A stretch of DNA of 64,000 nucleotides from Ectobius pallidus (taxonomy: Eukaryota; Arthropoda; Insecta; Blattodea; Ectobiidae), in contig CAXKWD010000004.1 of the NCBI GenBank assembly GCA_964059195.1, positions 121,058,043-121,122,042 of the forward strand. The letters run 5' to 3'. The notes under the pieces were generated by a model. That model searched no databases, was not told where the DNA came from, and saw nothing but the letters and a program-made list of their open reading frames with translations. A program made the position numbers and the translations under genes. Below, piece by piece: positions 25,880 through 38,379 of the stretch (positions are counted from its first letter, which is position 1; every line of letters begins with the position of its first letter).

Positions 25880-27670
25880 ATGTTGTAAGAGTAGGTGGTA
25901 TTCAATAATGACTACAGAATAATCAGTAATGATTAACACCTAAGTAATGACGTAATTGCGCAAATATCATGAAGTTGTTCTGGAGAGATTCCAACTCCAG
26001 GTGACAACAGCTTTATTTCAATAACACATAACCAAGTTCTCAACACGAAGAATGGAGACCCATGGAGACTCAGATGAGCGTGCAGAACATGAACTCTATA
26101 TATCATCGTACTTAATGTGTGCAGCTTATTACCAGACTCTGGCTAGAATTTATTACATTAAAATATGTGTTAGCACTTTACATTTACCATATTTATTATC
26201 ACGTATTTTATAATTTAACAAAATATTGCCTACCAACGGATGACATAGGCTACATCAAGACTATACATATGAATCTGTTCTGAAATTACCTATATTATTT
26301 AAACATTGCACTAGATTACCAATTTGGAAGAAAAGGAAGAAAACTAAGTTTAAAAAAGAAAGCATTTCACGTTTTATACTTCCCAGCTGCCTATTTGGGA
26401 ATAATAAAAAAGTATTGAATATAATAATTAAAAATAATGATTTAAAAGTAAAGGTTGGTCCATTAATAGGCCTAATAATTTATAACAATCAGGAGTTTTA
26501 ATTCTTGGGCAAATTATGTTGAGTATTATCAGATCAACCAAAGGTTATGAATCTTAATCAAAGAGGGAGGGATAAATGAATGTATAGTTGATGTGGCTGG
26601 TACTTGTTTTCTTTCTAAATTACTTTTATTTTATTATTTGATCAAATAAAGCAAAATGTCATTATTCGGAGAAATACATCAAATTAAGTCGATGGTGAAG
26701 TTGTACGCCACGGAAGGGTGTGTCATCTCTAGTAGGCCTATATGGAAACATCATTTGTGATGTACGGTGATAAAAATAGAGATAATGATAATTTAGTTGT
26801 CGGTCAGCCGCCATGCATAATGGATATGACAAATTGTGAACAGCATTCATACGTCAAAATAGGCAGTACCTGAAAGAAATGCCAGAGAATACCATAAGAA
26901 GCTGACAGAAGCTTTGAGGAATAATGCCCATCCATACCGAACTTTATGGGATCATGGCGTGGGTATGAGTGTTTTCATGCTTCCAACTATAGCAATACTA
27001 GTCCAGTCAATTTAAGGTAAAACAAAAATTAATAGGAAAAAAAATCGTGTAGATTTTAAAATTGACAGAGATGTCGGGGGCACTGTTCTGAACTACATAC
27101 TAAAGGTCAGCGAGGGTGGGAGTGAGCGGGTGTTAGGGAGCCCGTACGAGATCCCTTTTATTGATTTTTTGCTTATATCTCATCAACCGGTGCATCGTAG
27201 AGGAAACGTTAATGTATCCAAATTCAAGCTGATAAAATTTCTTGCAAGTTTGATCCTACACATTTTTTTTTTGTTCCCAATAGCTTTCGAGATAACGCCA
27301 GCGAAAATAGCAAATTTTCGAGAAACGCTCTTTCGCCTTACGCTTTTAGACACACTTTTCCTTTTAGCTCTTCAGTCCTTAGGTGTACAGGAAGGCCCTC
27401 ATAAAGAAGTTGCAGGGAAATAAATTTCTTTTAAATTGAGTTGTCATTTGTCATCTTGTCTTCAAATGTTCAAACGTTATAGCAATTTTTAAGTTTTGGA
27501 CAAATTTCGAGATTTCGAAAGAATACAGTACAGTACAGTGAGATCGTTACGGTCTGTTTGTGAGACGAGAACTGAATGAGGACAAGTGTTTTCGCTCTTT
27601 TGTGCCTCTCTTCTGACATATCTATTACTTTATGTAAAAATGTAAATTTATATCCCTCTCCTTCTCTCTA
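25880..27670. other. Stretch without recognised gene
   Basis: AT-rich. An open frame at 27130-27423 shows no known domain. Nothing else can be named. Confidence 0.4.
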
Positions 27671-27679
27671 GGTGCTAGA

Positions 27680-29274
27680 CTGAGGTCCAAGGGCGCCCAT
27701 ATGATATTTTCTAGGGGGGGGCCAAGTTTTTAGTTAATTTATTTTTTGTCCCTTTAACTTCTTGGGTTAGTTTGTAACATTACATTAATAATATAATAAT
27801 GTAAGTGCAACAATGAAGTAGCCACAAAATAATTTCGGGGAGGATTGGAAGTGGCAGGGGATTTGGAATACCCCCCAAGCAAGGGGGTCGTGGGTCCATC
27901 CCCAGAAAATTTTATAATATTCAACTAATTAAAATCACTTTTTACGCTATTTTAGCACTGAAAAACTAGTTAGAAAATTTGTTTGCGTGCCAATGTAAAC
28001 AAGAAATCGTTACCTAAGTCGGGGTCCACCCCTGGAAAATTTTTAAATAATGAACTAGTTGAAATCACATTTTACGTTATTTTAGCTCTGAAAAACAAGT
28101 TATTAAATTTGTTTACCATACTTTAAGATATGCCAACTTAAACAAGAAATTGTTACCTAAGTCGGGGGTTACCCCTGGAAAATTTTTAAATACTGAACTA
28201 ATGAAAATCACATTTCACTCTATTTTAGCTCTGAAAAACTAGGTAGGAAATTTGTTTACCATACTCTAAGATATGCCGACTTAAACAAGAAATTGTTACC
28301 TAAGTCGGGGGTTACCCCTGGAAAATTTTTAAATACTGAACTAATGAAAATCACATTTCACTCTATTTTAGCTCTGAAAAACTAGGTAGGAAATTTGTTT
28401 ACCATACTCTAAGATATGCCAACTTAAACAAGAAATTGTTACCTAAGTCGGAAAATTTTTAAATACTGAACTAATGAAAATCATATTTCACTCTATTTTA
28501 GCTCTGAAAAACTAGGTAGGAAATTTGTTTACCATACTCTAAGATATGCCAACTTAAACGAGAAATTGTTACCTAAGTCGGAGGTTCACCCCCGGAAGAT
28601 TTTTAAATACTGAACTAACGAAAATCACATTTTATGCTATTTTAGCCCTGATAGCTAGTTAGGAAATTTATTTACCATACTCTAAGACATACCAACATAA
28701 ACAAGAAATCATTTCCTAAGTCGGGGGTCCACCCCCGGAAAATTTTTAAATATTGAACTAATTAAAATAACATTTTACGCTATTTTAGCTCTGAAAAACT
28801 AGTTAGGAAATTTGTTTACCATACTCTAAGACATGCAAACTTAAACAAACCTAAGTTATAATACTCATTACTATTTATAAGAAAAGCTAAATAACACAAG
28901 GAACAATGGAAATATCAGGCCTACTCATTATGTTATGGAAACAAAATAACTGCTATATCATATTTGACACACCCACAAAAATTGTTTAATTTATTAATTT
29001 TTTTTAAATACAAAAATAGAATTTTAGGTTTTGATTTTTGGGGGTCCAAACCCCCAGGATCCCCTTTTCTAATCCAGTGTGGATTCTGCTTCCATGGTGT
29101 CGATATGGTAAAACTTCTGCAAACTTATGTCTCTACTGACTTTCAAATAATTGTCTTGAAAGAAAAAAAAAACAGACTATAATTATTAATATAGAATTTT
29201 TTCCTTTCCCTGAGAGCTAGGGGGGGGCCGCGGCCCCCCCCCTGCCCCCGGGTATGGGCGCCCTTGCTGAGGTC
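27680..29274. mobile_element. Non-autonomous TIR element (hAT-like) carrying a 143-bp tandem array
   Basis: The element runs 27688-29266 (1579 bp). Its ends are perfect 14-bp inverted repeats, CAAGGGCGCCCATA at the left and its reverse complement at the right. It is bounded by perfect 8-bp direct repeats CTGAGGTC (27680-27687 and 29267-29274). Just inside each end is a run of G or C (ctaggggggggcc at the left, gggggggccgcggcccccc at the right). An 8-bp duplication points to hAT-like transposition. No transposase is present. Most of the interior is a tandem array described separately. Confidence 0.9.
27886..28856. repeat. About seven tandem copies of a 143-bp unit
   Basis: The landmark ttacctaagtcg (or a close variant) occurs at about 28011, 28153, 28296, 28439, 28569 and 28712, giving spacings of 142, 143, 143, 130 and 143. 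The 130 step is a deletion of 13 bases (the gggttacccctgg piece) in one unit. Each unit runs from gtcgggggttacccctgg through ttttagctctgaaaaactag and tttaccatactctaag to caagaaattgttaccta. The outer units are more diverged than the inner ones. Confidence 0.93.
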
Positions 29275-29279
29275 ACACA

Positions 29280-30220
29280 CAACATGTAACTTGCCATATA
29301 CAGACCAGGAAACCTTCGGTACTAATTTAATGATAGTGTAAATATTTCCATAAACCGACCTTGATATTTCCTAGGAAGCTTGAAGTAAGCAGCTCATTCA
29401 GCTTCACAAATCAATGGTCAGGGCGATATCTCTAGATTGTATCATTAAAACCATAACATTTTACCATTTTTTGCTTGTTTACTATTCCATATTTAGTGTT
29501 GCATGCTAGTATTTAAATCCTGGATTAAATGCATTAGATAGTTAATTCGTGACATGTCCATAAAGAAATGTCCTTCTTAGTTAATCACAGTTACAAAGCT
29601 GGGCGATGGAATGTGATCTAGGCTGTAAACAAACCGTTATTGTATTTATTATTATTGTTATTTCCTAGGTATTGTTATTATCACGTCATCATCGCCAACA
29701 TTAATATTGCTTTCACTTTCGGGTTTTCTAAGGATATAGCCTATTAATGCATGTTATATTTTGCTTCCGAAACTTTACTATCACATATTATCCGCAAAAA
29801 GTTCTCCGCAATACACGTGGAGTAACTGTGTCGTGTTTTGCCGGTTTCGTTTTAGGCGTACCGGTATGGAAACATCTTTTGAATTTGAGTATAGAGCCTA
29901 TTCGATATGTTGAGTTCCATTCTTATTAATTATGTGATAACTGATAACGAAGCATGAGGTGGTCAGTTGGGGAAAATAATTATCAGGTGCTTCGTACAGG
30001 TGCTGTTTACCTGTGTTTTCTTACCGGTACACAAGAAAACTTTTACCAGCATTGATTGAAAACACGAAGGTATTAAACCAAATATTGTTTATAATTATCG
30101 TCTTACATACGGTTATCTTTTAGGTTTCTACGGGTATCTTTTAGGTACGTTATAGAAGTACTATCATATAACGTATATCACTCGAAAGAAAATAAACTAT
30201 AAGACTCAACATAAGCCGTT
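29280..30220. other. Stretch without recognised gene
   Basis: No supported exon or repeat; a short open frame at 29747-29929 has no known domain. Confidence 0.4.
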
Positions 30221-30224
30221 TAGT

Positions 30225-30422
30225 CTGTCTCGATGGCGCAGTCAGTATGGCGCTAGTTATCTTTGCCTAAGATCGCTGGTCCGATCCAGACCTAGGTCGA
30301 TGGTATTTGTGTGCGCATAATGTGACTGACCCATGTCAAAATATTTAGTCATGTAAAAGAACTCCTTCAGGACTAAATTTCGGCACAGCAGCACACCCTG
30401 GGCGTTAAATAACGAACCAACC
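30225..30422 (+). repeat. tRNA-derived SINE (family C)
   Basis: The head ctcgatggcgcagtcagtatgg is a promoter-A-box-like tRNA start, and ctggtccgatccagacc contains a B-box (GGTCCGATCC) at the normal distance. The tRNA-like part is followed by a unique body (gtgactgacccatgtcaaaa) and an end ggcgttaaataacgaaccaa. Transcription would be by RNA polymerase III from the internal promoter. Confidence 0.75.
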
Positions 30423-30429
30423 TAAGCCT

Positions 30430-31940
30430 GTTAATAGGCCTACGCATAGTCAAAATTGAGGTTATATTTTAGAATAAAAGAAAAAATAATTTTTAAAGAA
30501 AAGCAGAAGTGGCCGATTAGAAGACTTAATTTGGTTAATTCCTAGAAGTGAGGTAAATCTATTTAACGAAAGAAAAGTTTAACTAAAGTTATTAAGGTTA
30601 ACGAAATATTAAATACTTACAATGTTAATAATCCAAGTGTAACATTAATTGTTCCAGGAATGTACACAGCCGAGGGGAAAATGTTACTAACAGTCCCTGC
30701 GAAAACGAATGTGTGCAACTCAGTATTCGCAAATAATACATACACACTTTATGCTGTCTGACACCCCTGTTTAAACTTAACGTAAAGAATAAAGATTGCC
30801 GACATCTGCAACAGCCGGTCGTTGGTAGGGGCTTGTGATTGAATTTTGAGTTTATGGATCAATTTTATTGCAATTTGTTAGGAAACACAGTTAATTGATT
30901 TTACGCTATTGTTAACATTGTTCCTTGTTTGCTGGTCTTCTTTTCTTAATTTTACCCATGACTATAGTTTTCTGAAATTATTTTTTTAAACTACATTTTT
31001 CACGACATAGGCTACAGCTGATTATTCACAGCTCGAATAGATAGCGACACTGACGGAGTGCAGTCACATGCCGCAGGCGAAAAACGTCATCCTGACTGTG
31101 GCGTGTTTATGATGTTCCATAGCAGAGGGTGGCTTAACTTTTATCAGATACACTGGGATTTTTAGTTAAAAATTCTAACACGGCCTATGTAGAACTTGCG
31201 CGGTGATCAACCAAACAACCGATCATCGCCTGCGTTAGAAACTTTCAGTAAGACTGGTAAAATTTAAACAAGGGTGTCAGGCCGTGTAATATGTGAGCAA
31301 CTTGTCAGTTACGCAGGGGTTATTGGTAACAATTCCCTCCCTCAGCTGTGCACATTCGCGGTATGTTACAGTTAGATTTGTAGTACGGAGGCTTTTGGTC
31401 TACCCATTCTATCTGCCTTAACTTCGAATACAAATTTGTCAGAATGCAGTAATTTTCATTTTGATTGCAGTTAATTATTCATAATGTTCAGTAAACTCTC
31501 GATTATCCGCGGACGGAAAAACCGCGGCCATCCTTTTTCTTCTTTTTGAGATGATAATTGTGTTTTATCATATTAAAAAAGACAAAATAGTTGACGAATT
31601 TTTTCGCGAAAAAGTAAACCATCAAGCTTGTAACTGCAGAAAACGTATGTTTACTTAGTCATAACTGAATGTGTAGGCCCTCTATTATAAACAAAAATAA
31701 TTGTTCAAAAGCATTTTCATGTTGATTTTTTACCTTGTTTGCCGATTTGAGTATTATCCGCGATTGCAGCGCCACCCAGTTCTGCGCATAATCGGGTTAC
31801 TAGTTAGGCCTCCATTTTGCCAGCCCACCTAGTTTTCACAGTTTTATTAGTGCCTTTAGAAAAAAAATTCGTCACAGAGACTCTCATCTAAAGGAAAACA
31901 AAATAACAATGAATTCAAATTTAATTAAAGTTTCAAGGGA
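30430..31940. other. Stretch without recognised gene
   Basis: No supported exon or named repeat in this interval. Confidence 0.4.
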
Positions 31941-31943
31941 AGA

Positions 31944-31974
31944 GAAGAAGAAGAAGAAGAAGAAGAAGAAGAAG

Positions 31975-32004
<30 letters not shown>
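31944..32004. repeat. (AAG)n microsatellite
   Basis: About 20 AAG units; it creates artificial Ser-, Phe- or Leu-rich frames on the minus strand, which are not genes. Confidence 0.97.
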
Positions 32005-32005
<1 letters not shown>

Positions 32006-32009
32006 TGAA

Positions 32010-33630
32010 GAAAGAGTTCGAGACAGAATTAACGGAAAGAAACGAAAGTTTGGGCAGAAAAAAATGAATTGACAAGGTAAATAAATGCAATTTGGGGGAA
32101 TATATAGCAACAAGATGAATAATGACAGCTCCTCGAAGAGAAGAAGAACGCAAAGGCTGAGAGTAGAAAATCTCTCCACACGCCTGGTGTTTGCTGGTGC
32201 GTGAAGGAATTATGGGATGTGATTCTGAGAAGCAGAGTCAGGGACGCACTGCCTCTTTGCTTGCAGCTCTTCACTCGTAGCAATTATCACATCGGCGGTA
32301 CACGAACCATTTTGTTATGTACAACATTAACTGCAAACTGAACACCACTCGTCACGCAATCAGGAACATTCACCAGCTAATTCACTGTCACTTTAACAAA
32401 GAAGCTTAGAGTTTAACTAAGTTTAAGATTACGTTATTGAATAATGAATATTCTTTATCATACTGGTGCATATATTTATTCCACAGCACGCGATTGTGCC
32501 TTGTAGGAAAAGTCAAACATGTAACACTCACGTGACTTTCTCTACTCTGTATAATATGAACCAAATTGCATTGCTTAAAGAACAACAACTTAAAAACACG
32601 ACATGGTTTCCTTTTTGTTAATTTATCCCATAGAGATGTTTATTATTAGTTGCAGTCTGATTATAAATCAATATTGAGAAATGTTCAAACAAAATAGTTG
32701 AGAGTTATTTAGAGACTATTGCTAATGTAAAAAGAAAATCAAAGTACTTTAGCATTTAGTGTTAAAGAAGGCGACCACGTGCTTCTGAACACTTTTCGGA
32801 AGATGATTTATTTGAACATAATCTCGTTTTGATCCGATTTTTTTAGTTACCGCTATGCTGTTCTAATACATAGGACATAAATCCACTCTAATATATACAT
32901 ACAGGAACGAGAATTTTTTTACTCAGGCTTCCTCTAAACGTTTAATACAGCCAATGTCGCACGATAAAAATGTTTGGTCAGCATTTCTACAAACCATCAA
33001 ATTGTGACATCAGCCTGCCATCCAGTTGTATTGTATTCAACACAATAAGAAGGTTTCTAATTTTCTATCCACAAACATGAAATCAAACAATGATCGTCAT
33101 TGCGACCAACATGACGTAGAAACATGACAACTTCCTACTAACTCCTAGCAGCTGATTCTGTGCGCTGTTGTCATGTGAACTTCAACCAAGATAATAAAAT
33201 GAAATATTTAAGTCAAGAAGGTTAATAGATGCTAAAGCAGACTTTGAATTTACAACAGAAAAAGATTAGGCAGAAACTGTGGCCAATGTGTGCATAACAG
33301 CCATCTATTGTCCATTGTAATAGCGATCGATTTCGTTTCGAGTGAACGCACTCTTGTGTGCACAGTCAGAAATAATTGTACAGAAATGCTACTTGATACC
33401 AAACTTTTTGAACCAAAACATTGGAGCATGGGACATCGGCTTACTTTTGGCATTATTTATCGAATTATCAAAAAGTGTTACATTCCAGTTCAATGCATGA
33501 TAACAAGTTACAGATCGAACTTCCTCATTTTGCTTTCACGTTTCACCTATTAGTGTAAATATGTGTTTTAAGTATTAAACTCCCTGGGCGGGGAACTGCC
33601 ATATTGGATAACCCTGATACGCCTACAGGA
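32010..33630. other. Stretch without recognised gene
   Basis: Slightly GC-richer at 32160-32310, otherwise AT-rich. No exon can be supported. A non-coding first exon of the downstream gene could hide here, but I see no direct sign of it. Confidence 0.35.
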
Positions 33631-33634
33631 TTAT

Positions 33635-33652
33635 ATACTGTATATATATATA

Positions 33653-33692
<40 letters not shown>
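33635..33692. repeat. (TA)n microsatellite
   Basis: A TA run interrupted by two actg units at its left side. Confidence 0.95.
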
Positions 33693-33694
<2 letters not shown>

Positions 33695-33739
33695 CCAAAG
33701 TAAATAATTACATAACGAATATATACTAAAAAACTAAGC

Positions 33740-34000
33740 TCTGTGAATCTCCATCCCTGAAGGGATTAGGCCTACCATTCGACCGCTGCCTCATCTACAA
33801 TAGGCAGATGGCAGGATTGGGGGGCATGTGGTCTGTTCTGTGACCAGAGTCGCTACTTATCAATCAAATATCTTCTCAGTTTGTATCGCGAGGCTGAGTG
33901 CTCCCGTTCCAGACCTCCCTGCCTCATAAAGGTCCGAGGAGATATTCGGGCCTGCAGATCCGTAGCTGGCGACGCTAATCACGAGACCACGCAGGAGGTC
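33740..34000 (-). repeat. SINE family B, full-length-like copy
   Basis: On the minus strand it reads gcgtggtctcgtgattagcg (A-box-like tRNA head), agctacggatctgcaggccc, then the body with tcgcgatacaaactgagaag and aagtagcgac, and ends ctaatcccttcagggatgg. Block order is identical to 43225-43522. The tRNA-like head indicates an RNA polymerase III retroposon. Confidence 0.8.
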
Positions 34001-34009
34001 TAACGAATA

Positions 34010-35240
34010 TGTAGGCCTATAGTAGTAGGATTCTATGTTAGCCTATATTCAATAACACTCATAGCCTATGATGCATCAGCCGGCACGATCATATCAGGGA
34101 TTCTACCGGCATACAGGTCAACAAACCGCTTTATTTTGTTGTAAGTCAAGTACAGTAATTGGTTTCATGTTTTTCAACTGTTACCGACTGTTAATATTAT
34201 ATTGTTGCAGCTGACGAGAGTGGGTCATGGTAAATAATAAGCTGTTTTAAGAATAAGACGATATTAACTCTTTGCTGCAACTTGCACGCGTAGAAATCGA
34301 AAGTAATTAAATTTGAGTCATTAGATTTGAAGTTAATCATCAAATCAGGAAATATATCATAAAATCATTTCACCCTAGGTAATATCACAAAAGTTTGTTT
34401 AATACAAAATTAAATCCCTGGCCTGCATGCTTCTAAAGGCAGGTTTCGATAGAATGAACTGTAAGAATACATTACCTAATGTATTCATGACCTAATGTAT
34501 ACATGACCTAATTTATCTAGGTATTACTTATTCAAGATAAATTCTTATTTTTCGTATTATACACGTTTCTGAATTTAAAAAGAAATTATAGTGATCCATA
34601 TATATTCTTAAATTAGAGCCTCTGGACAAAATTTCTCGGCCCTTTCACGTCCAAGAAATACTTAGTTTCCAGAGGGGGGTTGCCACCTGTCCCTCTACCC
34701 TCTCTCGGAAAATAAGCATATCAAAATTAGTATAGGTAATGAAACCTCCATTGGAGGCCCCTTCGCCCCCACCTGGGGATCATAGGGTACCAGACAGACA
34801 GACATACTATATATACGTATTCTATAATCCTAGTGAGGCTAACCAAGTAGCATTACCGGATTCAAAGCAATTCTTCGATTTTTTATGATGAAACAAAAAG
34901 TGATAATATCCCGGAATTTCAGTGTAGGCCTATACCCTTAAGTTTTGGACAATGTTTTAATGCCCATTTTTGGACTGCAGATATATTTATGAGTAAATAT
35001 TTTTATTAAATCAATAACTTAATTTAATTCTGCAAAAAAATTGCAGAATCTTCCGGTGTAGCAATAGAGGATTTATTCTTATAATCTGAAAATAGGCACG
35101 TTGGTGTAAAAGTCTGTTTAATATAAATTATATTATTTTATCAGTGGCATTATTGTCTTACTTAGTGATTGATTGCTTGAGTTGAGCCGTGGAAGAAACG
35201 ATACTTGAACGATGATGTTCACTGTGATTATACTATTTAC
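34010..35240. other. Stretch without recognised gene
   Basis: Contains a small run of 16- to 17-bp repeats (cctaatgtattcatga type) at about 34474-34512 and a segment ending ccagacagacagacat at 34790-34806. No exon recognised. Confidence 0.4.
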
Positions 35241-35245
35241 AGAGT

Positions 35246-35436
35246 AAAGGAAAACACACTATAATTAAGGAATCGCGCACAATGTGCATTATCTTAACCT
35301 ACTGACAAACACCCAGTCCAGATTTTTCACTACTGAAAAATCCCCGACCCGGCCGGGAATCGAACCCGGGCCGCCGGAGTGGAAGGCAGGCGCGCTACCG
35401 ACTCACCCACGGCGGCGGACAAAGGAAAACACACTA
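35246..35436 (-). repeat. tRNA-derived SINE (family D) with 16-bp target duplication
   Basis: Element 35262-35420 is flanked by the perfect direct repeat aaaggaaaacacacta (35246-35261 and 35421-35436). On the minus strand it begins gccgtgggtgagtcggtagc, a tRNA A-box-like start, and has gggttcgattcccggccggg, a canonical B-box. The perfect long duplication indicates target-primed retroposition and a fairly recent insertion. Confidence 0.92.
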
Positions 35437-35831
35437 AGTATTAGTAAATTTTAGAACTGAGTTTCATGATCTTTATTAATTATCATTAAATTCATGAAAC
35501 AGATACATTAAATACCATTTATAGCCGACTATTTTTGTTATAAGTTTTCTGCACGTTGTACCTGAGAAATTACACCATAAAACCCTAGATAAAACCACTA
35601 ATGGCAGTGACTCTGATTTATGATCGATAATCGATTCTGTGAATTTCAGTTTTTAGTAAAGAATCCTTGTCTTCCTCCCTTTGTGACTCTGAAAAGGTTT
35701 CTACTTCTTCGTTATTTTTACTGGTAATATGTGGGAAGTGGTATATTCCCCCACAGACCACAGAAAAGTATTTGGAATTGAGCGGAAAGGTTGCGGTTAA
35801 AGCTAATTACATGCTTTCTTTGTTTCCACAG

Positions 35832-36136
35832 ATCTAGCGGCCATCAGGAAGCTGCTAGAGTCTGAAGCCGGTGGCGAGACCTGTCCAAGTTGTAACATGC
35901 CGTTCGATAAGGGCAAGAAGAGGAAGCTCATCGATACATGCGGCCACGAGCGCTGCTACTCCTGCATGTTCAGGAACGAGGCCTGTCCCCTGTGCACCGG
36001 CGAGGATCTACCCACCAAGAAGGCGCTAGGATGTCCCACAGCGCTTCAGGGATCAGAACTCACACTCTATGGCGAGGTCAAGACTCAGCCCAGACCAAAA
36101 GTTAAAACTAATGGACACTTCACAACCTATATGCAG
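35832..36136 (+). CDS. rols: RING finger exon of a rols/TANC-like scaffold protein
   Basis: The exon follows a good acceptor (tttgtttccacag) and ends at a strong donor (atgcag/gtgagt). It encodes LAAIRKLLESEAGGET and then a complete C3HC4 RING: C-x2-C at TCPSCNMPF, 15 residues to CGHERC, C-x2-C at CYSC, six residues to CPLC. All eight zinc ligands are present, with first Cys codon at 35882. RING domains bind zinc and commonly recruit E2 enzymes for ubiquitin transfer; in Rols the RING is found in the longer isoform. After it comes a basic, Lys/Thr/Pro-rich linker ending GHFTTYMQ. The codon use and GC content (well above the surroundings) support real coding. An internal Met (NMPF) lies inside the first zinc knuckle, so translation cannot sensibly start there; the true start is upstream. 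Confidence 0.93.
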
Positions 36137-36139
36137 GTG

Positions 36140-36780
36140 AGTTTTACATGGTTTACTTCTACAGAGTCGTAAAAAATTGTCTATCATTTTCAATTATAAT
36201 GTACGACTTTGTGCCCAGATAAGGCAAAGCAAAACATGAATCAGGTGACCATGTAACAGTAAAGTACAGAAGAAAGCGAAAGGCCTATCTTACGTTATCA
36301 AGTTTCTACGTCGCCGAAGTTTAATAAAGTAAATACTGTATGATTATTTAGCTCATAAATCAGTGACCAGTCCAGTATAAAAATAGACCTATGTTAAATT
36401 TCAACCAATCACAAGTGTCTATCGTCATAATTTTATCGTTTTACTTTGATCACTTTCATTTAATCACACCTAGTGGCCCTTATTTTTATGTAAATTCATA
36501 AGGACTGAACACTGAAACATCTTCATACCTGTAACTTCTTTGATTAAAAAATCATAGAACACAGCGATTGAGTAGGGACATCCTATACAAGCTGCATATG
36601 AGCAGAAGGAGATATGAAAATAACATCTTATTTATATGTGTGACGTATTTTAAATCTTGTAGCCTAATAAATACAATATAACACGATATTATTCTCGTAT
36701 AGGCCTATTACCAATGATAAAACCTTTTACATGTTTAATGCCGGTATAACTCCTTAGATCACATCTAGTATGACACAGTT
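36140..36780. other. Intron sequence, nothing recognised
   Basis: Start of the 14.65-kb intron after the RING exon; no repeat family could be named here. Confidence 0.5.
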
Positions 36781-36789
36781 CTTGATTGT

Positions 36790-37027
36790 TTCTAAAAGGG
36801 CCAATGTCATAAAACTTATTTTTGAGATAATTGACTTTGAAGCCTTTATAGAAGTAAATTTTTTTGCTGAGAACTTATGACCTTGGCCCCTAAGGTGTCT
36901 GCATTATACTTATTAATAGCAACAGACATTGACACTTTTATTAGTCTATAGGAAAGATAAAGACTAGGCGAGCTCAGTAATGCATAAATATTATTTTTGA
37001 AAACAATTGACATTGGCCCTTTTAGAA
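36790..37027. mobile_element. Small inverted-repeat element (MITE-like)
   Basis: The left end TTCTAAAAGGGCCAATGTCA (36790-36809) is the exact reverse complement of the right end (37008-37027). The total length is 238 bp and there is no coding capacity. Inside, ttatttttgagataattgac (about 36818) resembles ttatttttgaaaacaattga next to the right end, so the interior also contains a direct repeat. I see no clear target duplication. Confidence 0.7.
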
Positions 37028-37339
37028 CCAATCCACAGTATGATGTGGTTAACATCATGCCTTTGACCACGTATTAACTACGATGAAAGAAATGCCGGAC
37101 AATAAGAAAGCATGATTTATTATAACCTGAAAACTTTCCGTCTTGTCTTGAGCACATGAAATTAATGTACAGTTCAAGCACAAAGATCGTAAAGCAGAGA
37201 TAAAAGTCGGGGATATAAAATAACAGGAGCTATAAATGAGTATTTTATTTTGCAATATAACTTTAAAGAACTGAAATATTTTATCATCTCTTTTTACCAA
37301 TTTTACACGTTCAAGCTTAACCTATTTACTGTTTATGTC

Positions 37340-37525
37340 CTTAAATGCATCATATAAAACCTGTATAAAAGCAGAGGTTTTTGTTCATGTGTTACGATTA
37401 TTCATAGAGACCAGCTTTTCCACTAAAATGTTCCTTTGGGTTTGGAACTTAGAGCCCACTGATGCTTTCACTTGATGGTTTGTTATATAAAACTATAAAT
37501 TTAGCTCTGAAATGGTTAGGTTGTT
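37340..37525 (+). repeat. Unknown dispersed repeat family U, copy 3
   Basis: Contains cctgtataaaagcagagg, agcttttccactaaaatgtt, gagcccactgatgctttcac and gctctgaaatggttagg, in the same order as in the copies at 17755-17985 and 56690-56910. Confidence 0.65.
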
Positions 37526-38379
37526 TCACTTGAACGTAATGCTGCATTTTGTATCACTTCTATCTAAACATTTCTTAAAGATTTATTTTATATCTACTTT
37601 AATATTAATTACTGCACTTACAGTTGCAGCATTTGCAGAGAACTGTTGTGGATCTATGTAATTGCAACTTTAACAAAAGTTTTAATGTAGTATGATGTAA
37701 ATATCTGACGTTTCATCACATAAATTCTGTAACTGGTATTATCGTAGTCTGTGTCATAGGAATGTGATGGTAGATAGTATATTCCAATTGATATTCATTA
37801 AGCTGACTTGTAAGTAATAAACCTTAAGGTGAGCAATCCGAAATCACACTGCAGATAATTTCTCAAGGATAATAGGATCGAATAATCGAATCATAGAATC
37901 ATAGCATATGGTCCCAAAATTAACCCTTCTTCCCTAACAGAACCAACTCTCCCACCTTGTCATATGTGTTATTTCCTCCACACGTAGGACTGCCAATTCT
38001 GGGGAATTAACCCGGGTACTTCAGATCCTAGTATTGTTTTCAGATAATGGTGTTCTAAAATTATTTCATAATATGCGATACTTTTCCCTCGAATGTACGT
38101 ATGAAACCTAACAATGCATTCATAATATTATTATTGTCGACTGCTGAAAGGGTCATTGTAGACCTGGAATATGTAGTAAGTTACCATAAATCGAAATAAT
38201 TGTGGTGAAAATAGGCAAATGGAGGAAGTTTTGGCAAATTCCCATTAGGATTAATCAGGCTACAAATCCTCTTCTTCTGACTTAGCCAGGTGAAGCAGTT
38301 TGATATGTTTGTCGGTGTTATGGATTCTCTGTAGATACAGGCTTATGTAATAACAGGTGCAGTAATCGTTAATCCACAA

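Noticed and set aside
25539..25922. Open frames with long poly-Asn, poly-Leu or poly-Ile stretches
   Set aside because: They are translations of the (ATT)n microsatellite at 25752-25829, not proteins.
31884..32179. Minus-strand frames with poly-Phe or poly-Ser
   Set aside because: They come from the (AAG)n microsatellite at 31944-32004.
33290..33553. 87-codon frame as a gene
   Set aside because: No recognisable domain; overlaps an equally long frame on the other strand.
35897..36172. A stand-alone 91-residue protein starting at the Met in CNMPF
   Set aside because: The start would cut the first zinc-binding Cys pair off the RING; the frame is open upstream to a good acceptor, so this is an internal exon.
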